64,000 nt of DNA, from assembly GCA_958299035.1 (NCBI GenBank), contig CATQJL010000223.1, positions 77,951,600 to 78,015,599 on the forward strand, written 5' to 3'. Of the stretch, positions 57,005-64,000 are shown piece by piece. Position numbers and translations under genes: made by a program. Position 1 is the first letter of the stretch; each line of letters begins with the position of its first letter. This stretch comes from Cylicocyclus nassatus (lineage: Eukaryota; Nematoda; Chromadorea; Rhabditida; Strongylidae). The notes under the pieces were generated by a model, which saw only the letters and a list, made by a program, of their open reading frames with translations, made no database searches and was not told where the DNA came from.

Positions 57005-58850
57005 TTTCCAGGAAGTTTCGACAGTTATTTTGATTAGTTACAAGTGAGAATATGTTAATTTTGCACATTCGTCTGACTCATGTAGACCATTTTCAAAAAT
57101 TTCACAACAATCTTCGGGGAGCGCGGGGGGGGGGGGGTCGGTCCGCCATTGTTGCGTTTACAGTCTACGTAAATCTATCATAAGATGATGTTCTTGGCAT
57201 GACGTTGTGCTCTCGAGTCTTCCCCCATGTCTCCAGAACTTTCTACATAGCATGCATTTCTTTTCCTGGGATCAGCTGTCTAGACGGGGATTAGGAATAT
57301 AGGGGCATATAAATAGGAGTTGCGAGCCACATAAAGTTTGGAACCATACTATTTTCTGATTTCTATATACTTGAGAAACTTATGTCGGTGTTTTTGAAAT
57401 TTTTCGAAATTTCCCAATCTTTTCAGAATTTTCTTACAATCTTAGAATTTCTTTTGAAATTTTTTCAAAAATTGTCAAGCCTTGCCTTGCAAACTTTTCA
57501 AAAATAGCTGTTTATTCGTTTAACATCTTAATTTCTTCACATCTATCATATTCATCTAATTTTTCAGAAATTCTTCATTGTTTCCAGATTCACTGCAAAC
57601 AGCATTTGCCCTCTTTTTTTCTTCCAGGAATTTCGCATTCTCTTCGTGTTTGTTCTATTTCCATTCGTTTGCGTACGCCTCTCTATATTGCTATGAATTT
57701 GAATGCTGCATTGACATCACAGTCAAGATTTATTATTTCAGAACGAATTATGTCCGCTGGTCTAGCCGTAAATCGTGCCACACCAGGTTAGTCCGTCAGA
57801 CGGTTTTGCACTTTTCCTTTGGTTTGGTCGCTTATTTATCGATCTTGGAAAATGGATATCTCTTTTTTTGGCATAAAATATGAAAAATTTGATTATATTG
57901 ATTAAGTAATGCTGTAAAGAATCTATGTTTATAACTTAGCCGGTCCACCTTAAGGTACAACATTTTTCAATCATTTTTTTTCTGAATATGTACAAATTCG
58001 ATTCAGTTTTTCCTCCTTCGAACTTCTAATTCCTTTTCTACATTTTAACACATTCACGACAAGGCCCATTTCTCGATTATTGCCGTTTCGGACCAGAGCT
58101 TTTTTCGCTTTGTCAAACTTACGATCCACCGGTGGGTCGCATTGCCCGAAGTGGCAAAGTACGTATGACCCAGGGGTGGGTCGTATCGTAGTTTGAACTA
58201 CACGATGTCATGATAATTTCTCATGTTTCAATTAATACATATTTTTTCCTAGAACTCATGGAACTTTCCATTTTTCAAATCAACTTCCTTGAAAATCTCT
58301 TAAATCGGTATTGTAATGCTTTTTCCATCGTAGTTAGCGCTCATAAGTCTTCTAATTTTCTTAAAACCCCTAAATTTGACAATCTTCCGTTTTAAGCAAC
58401 GTCCAAATATTCCAACTATCTACATTCCCAAATTTGGTATACTTTTTAGAGTTGCAATCAGCATTTATGCTCATTTATGACTTCAAGCTTCGTACCTCTC
58501 TGATCAAATTCTATGTTCTCTAACTTTTTGGATTTTGTAGTTTGATATTATTTTTGTTATTACGGCGAACATCAGCTACGCAATTTACCCACCATTTTTT
58601 TTATAAACACTTTTCTCTGTTTCGTAATAAAATCCAAGCCTAATCTCATTTTCTCCCCTCTCCTATTGCTGGCCCACCCAACGTTTACGAAGAGAATTGA
58701 TTGCGGAAAAAGTGAAGAAACACTGAAGCTTCCAAGCGCTTACAAAGTCTTCCAGAATATACGTACATCTGAAGCTAGTTTCTTGACTTTTCTCAGTAAG
58801 TAGTATTTTTACAATTTTCAGCGCTTTGTTATGTTAATTGCACTTGCGTT
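57005..58850. other. Intergenic DNA with one possible exon
   Basis: G run at 57,126-57,137. At 57,632-57,784 a segment with acceptor TTTCTTCCAG and donor CCAG|GTTAGT has an open frame (MNLNAALTSQSRFIISERI), but no partner exon was found. 58,122-58,190 holds GACCCACC-type palindromes. Confidence 0.35.
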
Positions 58851-58856
58851 AATATA

Positions 58857-59362
58857 TTAGGTTGTCCCATAAGTATTTTCATACCTGACTTTTCAGCGAC
58901 ATAAATCAGTTCTTCTTGAACTCCTAATAAAATGCAGGATACCGTTCGAAAGATCAAAGCAAGCTCTACAAGATGGCTCTCAAAAGTTTGCAATAAGTTC
59001 AATCTGCAACGAGTTCCGAGCCAAAATAGAAAAATTTCCAATTTTTCGAAAAAACGAAAATCATCATATCTCAGTCCAAAACAACTCTGCAAATTTCCTG
59101 CTTTCTCATGCATATACTCTCCTCATCGGATATGTATACATGCTCTTGCTGCATTTTTCTGACGGCTAGAAACCGAGAAAAAAATAATACGCTCAATTTT
59201 CAAACTTTGTCTGTATCAGTTCTGTGTTCCCCGCAAGTAGGTGTTTATATAGCGTATTAACTCAGGATTACTGCAACAAATTTGCAGCCTTCTAGGTGCT
59301 CTAGTTCTTGAGAAATATCGAATTGAAGGTCCGAATATGAAAAGACTTATGGGACAACCTAA
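58857..59362. mobile_element. 506-bp mariner-type MITE
   Basis: TTAGGTTGTCCCATAAGTATTTTCATA at the left, AAAAGACTTATGGGACAACCTAA at the right, TA on both sides. Contains GATCAAAGCAAGCTCTACAAG at 58,953. Confidence 0.9.
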
Positions 59363-59369
59363 TATATGC

Positions 59370-59750
59370 TTGACTTTTTTAGACAATGTTTGTCATTTCT
59401 TATTACTGTATGTAAAAAATGCCTTTCTTCCTCCTTCAATTCAAAAAAAGCTGCGATTCATCTAAAAATCCGGTTGGTGGAAAATTTCTGTTTGCCTTCG
59501 CATTTTCTTGGCACTTTCCAGACATACACTTTTGGAAAAAAATTCATAACTGATCTAAACTTTCCGTATCTATTCCCACACTTGTGCACATAGAGTAATT
59601 TTGAAAATCCATGGAATATCTTGATATACTTTTTCATTTCTGTTGAGGGGTTAGAGACATCAGACTGCTGTACTCTAAAAAAATCAAAGCAGTAAAAAAG
59701 CTCACGCAAAAGCTGAGAAAATTTCAGACAAGGAAGGTTATTTGATATGT
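59370..59750. other. Intergenic DNA, no gene recognised
   Basis: Short frames only. Confidence 0.4.
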
Positions 59751-60052
59751 TTACAAATTTGCCGTAAACTTGTCAGCTGTGTATGCATTTGCGGCATCGA
59801 TCACATACATGACTCTACTATCCACTATGTAAGTACAAGAAATTCTTAGGAAAACTTCAGGAATTTTTCCAAATTTGAAAAGGTGTGCAGAAATTATCGT
59901 TTTTTTTATTTTTCGAAATTTCATTAATCTCATAATTTTTCCTGTTTCGACCAATACACATAGGATGCTGTCAAGGTCGATGTCGTTTTGCAATTGTGGA
60001 TACATCGGCTTGTCACCCGCCCTCTTTAAAGCTTGGGAAATCTTGGAAAATT
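59751..60052 (-). CDS. Two phase-matched exons, possible 3' end of a gene
   Basis: Minus-strand exon 59,960-60,052 (acceptor AAAACAG) reads FSKISQALKRAGDKPMYPQ and on to DIDLDSIL, donor GTGTAT. Exon 59,751-59,824 (acceptor TACATAG) reads DSRVMYVIDAANAYTADKF and ends in TAA at 59,751-59,753. The phases agree (1 base plus 2). The protein is not recognised. Upstream exons are not seen; a Helitron-type element lies at 60,147 just before it, so the gene may be truncated. Confidence 0.35.
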
Positions 60053-60146
60053 CTGTTTTAAAAATGAAAAAGGGTATAGCAGAAATTATTCAGCTGACGT
60101 AAAAACACATGAAAATTGTTTTCTTCATTTTTCAAAATCTTATGAA

Positions 60147-60520
60147 TCTTATATATAAAGTTGAATGTCTGTTTGTCTGTCTGTATGTCTGTCTGTCTGT
60201 ACGTATGTTCCGAATAGAAAATTCCATTTCTTAACCGATCCGGACCAAACTTGGCACACATACCCTTCGGGCCCCGGCGGGTGTCATAGGCTACTTTTCG
60301 TCATCGAACGATATCGATTTTATCGATTTTTTGCAAAATTTGAGCTACGGGGCTGGGAGTTGGCACAGGGGGGTAATCGAGCATGCTGATTACGAATACA
60401 ACATTAGTTGAAATCGTGCATTACTTTCATCGATTTTATCGATTTTTTTGCAAAGTTTGAGCTACGGGGCTGGGATTTGGCACAGGGGGTAATCGAGCAT
60501 GCTGATCACCCCCGTGGTGT
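60147..60520 (+). mobile_element. Helitron-type element, 3'-truncated
   Basis: Starts A|TCTTATATATAAAG with a TGTCTGTCTG run, as the full copy at 63,550. The block from TTTATCGATTTTTTGCA to GAGCATGCTGAT is tandemly doubled (60,312-60,388 and 60,431-60,508). No CTAG end with hairpin is visible. Confidence 0.65.
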
Positions 60521-60524
60521 AATG

Positions 60525-61570
60525 GTCAGAGAGAACGCGAGCGAGAGAGACGCATGGTTCTCAAATGTTTATTATGGAGTTTTGATCTACAGCTTCCGAA
60601 GAACTTGAAACCAGCATTAATCGAAAAAAAACAAAATTTCACTATTTTATGGGTAATTGATGATAATTAAGTACTCTGGATAAATTTCAATCAAGTGTCT
60701 CAAAATATAATACGGTCAACCCTCTGCTGCCGCTACGTAGCTAGGACACAATATGAAAATTCAATAAATTGATAGAAGGTGTAGATAAGGAAAGTAATGG
60801 AAGATTTTTCGGCTTATTAAGACATTCTAAACAACTTCCCTTTGTCAATATCTAATGTGTGAGAGCGTTGCTTGCAAACACATAATCGATAAAATCATAA
60901 TTCTTTCTAACATTTCAGGGCGGTCATAACAAAAATGCTAGGCGAATCAAAAATCGATAAATCGATTAATAAACAATCATTGGCGAAAGTAGTTGATTAA
61001 CACCACATCCTGCCCATATATTTATGGTGCAAAGTTTGGTCCAATCCCTCTAATTTTTTCACATTTTGAGCCATTTTGAGCATATGTTATATAGGTATTT
61101 CTTGACTTTCAAGTGTTTTGTATGGATTTTTTTATTACCATTTTTGATTTACAAAGACCGGGAGCTGCGTTAGCAGCTGTTAAAATGCTGTCGAAAGAAG
61201 TGAGATATGAAACGAAAAAAGCATAGAATTGTAAAAAAGAAACCAAAAAATCTTCGAAAAAAGGAACGCTGAAGACGCCTGTGGTGCTCGATAGAGTTTT
61301 ATAACTGTTGATTGAAACCGGAAAATATGATATCATCAAAATATAGGGCATAACTTTGCAGAAAAATTTTTTTTAACGATGATGACATCATAATTCATAT
61401 GACTTACTTGAAACGACAAAGCAGAATTACTTTACAGCAGATTTTTAAAACCTGTTTCACTATTGAGTTGTTTTTGCAATGTTGTCTATATCTGGTTAAT
61501 GGACTCACCCGGTTTTTGATCATTCAGTCATTTTTTCGCATCTGTTAATGTTGGTTTGTTTTATAATATA
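60525..61570. other. Intergenic DNA, no gene recognised
   Basis: GTGGTGTAATGGTCAG at 60,514-60,529 looks like a tRNA A-box region, but no cloverleaf follows. The rest is AT-rich. Confidence 0.4.
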
Positions 61571-61576
61571 GTCGTG

Positions 61577-61941
61577 AACTGAGATTTTTCGGGGGGAGCC
61601 CCCTCCCTCCCCCCCCTCAGAATGGGTCGCAAAATTTTGAAATGTACTTACGTGGGTTATAAAAGTGTGCAAATGGCTTGTTTATTTTTGTAAACAGTTA
61701 AAATAATTTTAAAAATTTTTAAAAATTCAAATTAGGCCTTTTAAAAAAATTTTTTGGGGGTGTGGCTGCCGCCACGCCCCCTTTTTCTAGATTTTAGGGG
61801 TTATGGACCCGCAAAAATTTTGAGAAGCATCCCAAAAATTTTTTTGGCGTGCATAGCTAAAGCCACGCATCTTCATTTGGAAGAAAATTTTTGGTCCTCC
61901 CCCCCCCCCTCCCCCGAACGGGAGTCTCGCGACCGCCACTG
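61577..61941. mobile_element. hAT-type MITE, left end lost
   Basis: The right end GCGACCGCCACTG matches the hAT-type element at 47,636-47,979, and the inner sequence (GTGTGCAAATGGCTTGTTTATTTTTG, GCCACGCCCCCTTTTTC) matches it in reverse orientation. No CAGTGGCG or 8-bp duplication was found on the left. Confidence 0.7.
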
Positions 61942-61944
61942 TAG

Positions 61945-63380
61945 GACACTTACACGGAATGTAATCATGATCGTATTGAATTGCGAGTCATATGGTTGCA
62001 TAATTACTAAGCCTTGCAGTATACAACTACATATGTATGTGAGAGGAGACGGGGGCGGAGTTTGCCAATTTATGCCAATCATTTTTTCCTGTTTTTTCTT
62101 TGCAGAAAAGTCGAAGAGAAACTCAACAAATGCGTAATATAAACCTATAATAAGATAGATATCAGAGTTTCATTTCAGAAGTAGCCTTCAAAAATTATAG
62201 CATCGTGCACCTGACTTTTTTTGTGACTAATTGAGAATTTTGAAATTTCCATTTTCCAGTAATCAAAGTAAAAATCCTTTTTTTGGGAAGAAAAATGACT
62301 ACGGTAGTTTTGGAAGGTATCGAACATAATTTTTAAGGCGCCGCTCATTGCTGCCTCTTTATTCCAGTAATTTCTTGCCTCCTTTAAAATAAATTTCTCG
62401 GGTTTCCACTGTATGACTCTCGCAGTATGAAAAATATGGAGATTTTTTTTGCATCAAAACAGTGGAATGATATATCGAATAAATCAATGTAATAATGATT
62501 GCAGTAGCTCGTTTTTGTCATTTGTAACCATTCAAAAAAAATTTTTAGAATTAGAAAATATAATAATTAGTAAAATGATGAGTAGCTTTGGTATTTTATA
62601 CATTGAATAATTATATTTGCATAACTCTCAACGCCATTTTGCATTTATTTGAAAATTAGGACATGTATTATAAAATGTTGAGTGGCTTTGGTATTTATAG
62701 AACCTATAATCATCCTTAAATAATCGTTAGAACTAAAGATAGCTGTTCTAGCTGCATCTAATCACATTTTCTTTTTGTCTTTCCGCATCATTTGCTTCTT
62801 GAAAAGCAGAAACCAGTTCTGTCCCATTGATCTTCTTCATTAGGTTTTGAAGAAGTCACATTCGTAGCAGTGTGTTTCACACCTTGTTCAAGTAAAACAA
62901 GTTCTACATTCTTTTCTTCGCTTGTCGTCAAATTATTGATTGATTGGTTCATTCATAGTAGTACATAGATATTGAAATCCAAGCTGTTGATTTTTATCCT
63001 TTACATTTATTATTTTCCTTTCCTCACAATGGCCGACTAAAATCCAGTCGCGCTTGCGCGCTGACGCATAAAAATTTCCTTATGTGACTGGTCGTGCCAT
63101 AATTTGTCAACGTATATGTGTGAGTCAAAGCAAACAAAAGCTGAGTGCACCTTTCGTAGGATAGAGAGGGTTTTTTTACCAACGTCACCGCATATTTGCT
63201 GAGTGCACCACTTTGTAAACAATCCGCAACAATTGGTGTCGATTAAAACGGGTTTGGAATAGAGCGGCCGAATAAATCCACGGTTTAGAAGTCTAATGTG
63301 TGACTGCGGTACTATAAACATGCGGTAGGGTACAGCAAACATTATTTGGTTATTGGAAACATCCCCCTTTTGATTCAATA
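61945..63380. other. Intergenic DNA, no gene recognised
   Basis: A 113-codon minus-strand frame at 63,037-63,378 (WCTQQICGDVGKKTLSIL) has no known motif. AGTGGCTTTGGTATTT is repeated at 62,583 and 62,680. Confidence 0.35.
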
Positions 63381-63383
63381 GCT

Positions 63384-63525
63384 TCGCGGCTGGAAGGCGG
63401 AGCTTCGTGACCTAGATAAGGCTAGATAATGATAGGAGAGCACGCGCGCGAGAGAGAGACGCAGAGTGCGTCGCGAGCGCGAGCGGCTTTAATCAAGTCA
63501 CAAAACCCCGCCTCCCAGCCGCCAA
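63384..63525. mobile_element. ~140-bp palindromic element
   Basis: GCGGCTGGAAGGCGGAGCTT at the left is answered by CCCGCCTCCCAGCCGCC at the right. The middle is CG/GA-rich (GCGCGCGAGAGAGAGACGCAG), shared with 60,535-60,555. Confidence 0.6.
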
Positions 63526-63549
63526 GCCATTCGAATCAAAGATTATGTA

Positions 63550-63976
63550 TCTTATATATAAAGCTGAATGTCTGTCTGTATGTATGTCTGTCTGTACGTA
63601 TGTGCGGAATAGAAATTTTTATTTCTGAACCGATTTGGACCAAACTTGGCACACATATACTTCGGAACAGGGAGCGTGTCATAGGCTACTTTTCGTTATC
63701 GATCGATATCGATTTTATCGATTTTTTGCAAAATTTGAGCTACGGGGCAGGGAGTTGGCACAGGGGTGTAATCGAGCATGCTGATCACCCCCACGGGGGT
63801 GATCAGCATGCTCGATTACCCCCCTGTGCAAAATCCCAGCCCCCTAGCTCAAATTTTGCAAAAAATCGATAAAATCGATATCGATCGATAACAAAAAGTA
63901 GCCTATGACACGCTCCCTGCCCCGAAGTGTATGTGTGCAAAGTTTGGTCCCGGGCGGAGCCGGGTTTGCCATCTAG
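63550..63976 (+). mobile_element. Non-autonomous Helitron with internal palindrome
   Basis: Begins TC (TCTTATATATAAAG) after an A at 63,549, ends with a GC hairpin (CCCGG GCGGAG CCGGG, about 63,949-63,964) and CTAG before T at 63,977. These match the Helitron rules (5' TC, 3' hairpin plus CTRR, A/T insertion, no duplication). The interior is a ~320-base palindrome centred near 63,793 (TTTGGACCAAACTTGGCAC to CAAAGTTTGGTCC). Confidence 0.8.
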
Positions 63977-64000
63977 TATGCAATAAAAAAAATGATGAAG

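Noticed and set aside
60514..60570. tRNA-like A box and a GGTTC box
   Set aside because: The A-box fits but the B-box is imperfect and no acceptor or anticodon stem forms; at most a tRNA-derived SINE remnant.

Overview
This is eukaryotic DNA from a nematode, most likely of clade V (Strongylida/Rhabditida). The reasons are many short introns with GTAAGT-type donors and TTTCAG-type acceptors, degenerate RTE-type non-LTR retrotransposons, a Cer/gypsy-like LTR retroelement, very many short inverted-repeat transposons (MITEs), and frequent poly(G)/poly(C) runs. The base is AT-rich and poor in genes. No bacterial operon, CRISPR array, rRNA or convincing tRNA was seen. Species assignment is inference.

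Layout. (1) 1-0.7 kb: broken minus-strand exons of a MYG1 (DHH-type exonuclease) homologue running off the left edge. (2) 1.4-8.3 kb: repeats, including a 23-bp GC-rich tandem array, a near-perfect hairpin, a diverged inverted duplication, two TTCGAATATTCGAA-type arrays, a 727-bp foldback element and a hammerhead-like RNA fold. (3) 8.53-14.88 kb: a multi-exon minus-strand gene. I rebuilt 16 exons from splice signals, and all phases agree across 671 codons. It predicts a secreted or single-pass membrane protein with a Thr/Gly-rich tail; I do not recognise the family. (4) 15.9-32.2 kb: decayed RTE-type LINE copies. One is split by an 11-kb minus-strand LTR retroelement (18,313-29,354, LTRs alike by eye, 4-bp TSD), which itself carries a mariner-type MITE inside pol. 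The retroelement has an envelope-like region between gag and protease/RT. (5) 32.6-33.0 kb: a candidate small secreted Pro-rich protein gene with a TATA box. (6) 33-64 kb: mostly intergenic DNA packed with MITEs (mariner-type, Harbinger-type, hAT-type, Helitron-type), a ~150-bp satellite at 41 kb, and one possible 3' gene end at 59.75-60.05 kb.

How the parts relate. There is no pathway cluster. The window is a record of successive insertions: LINE, then LTR element, then MITE inside pol, with other MITEs in introns of the one substantial host gene. Functional host content is probably limited to the 8.5-14.9 kb gene, the small gene near 32.8 kb and possibly the 59.9 kb fragment. All identities come from reading motifs by eye; no database search was run.
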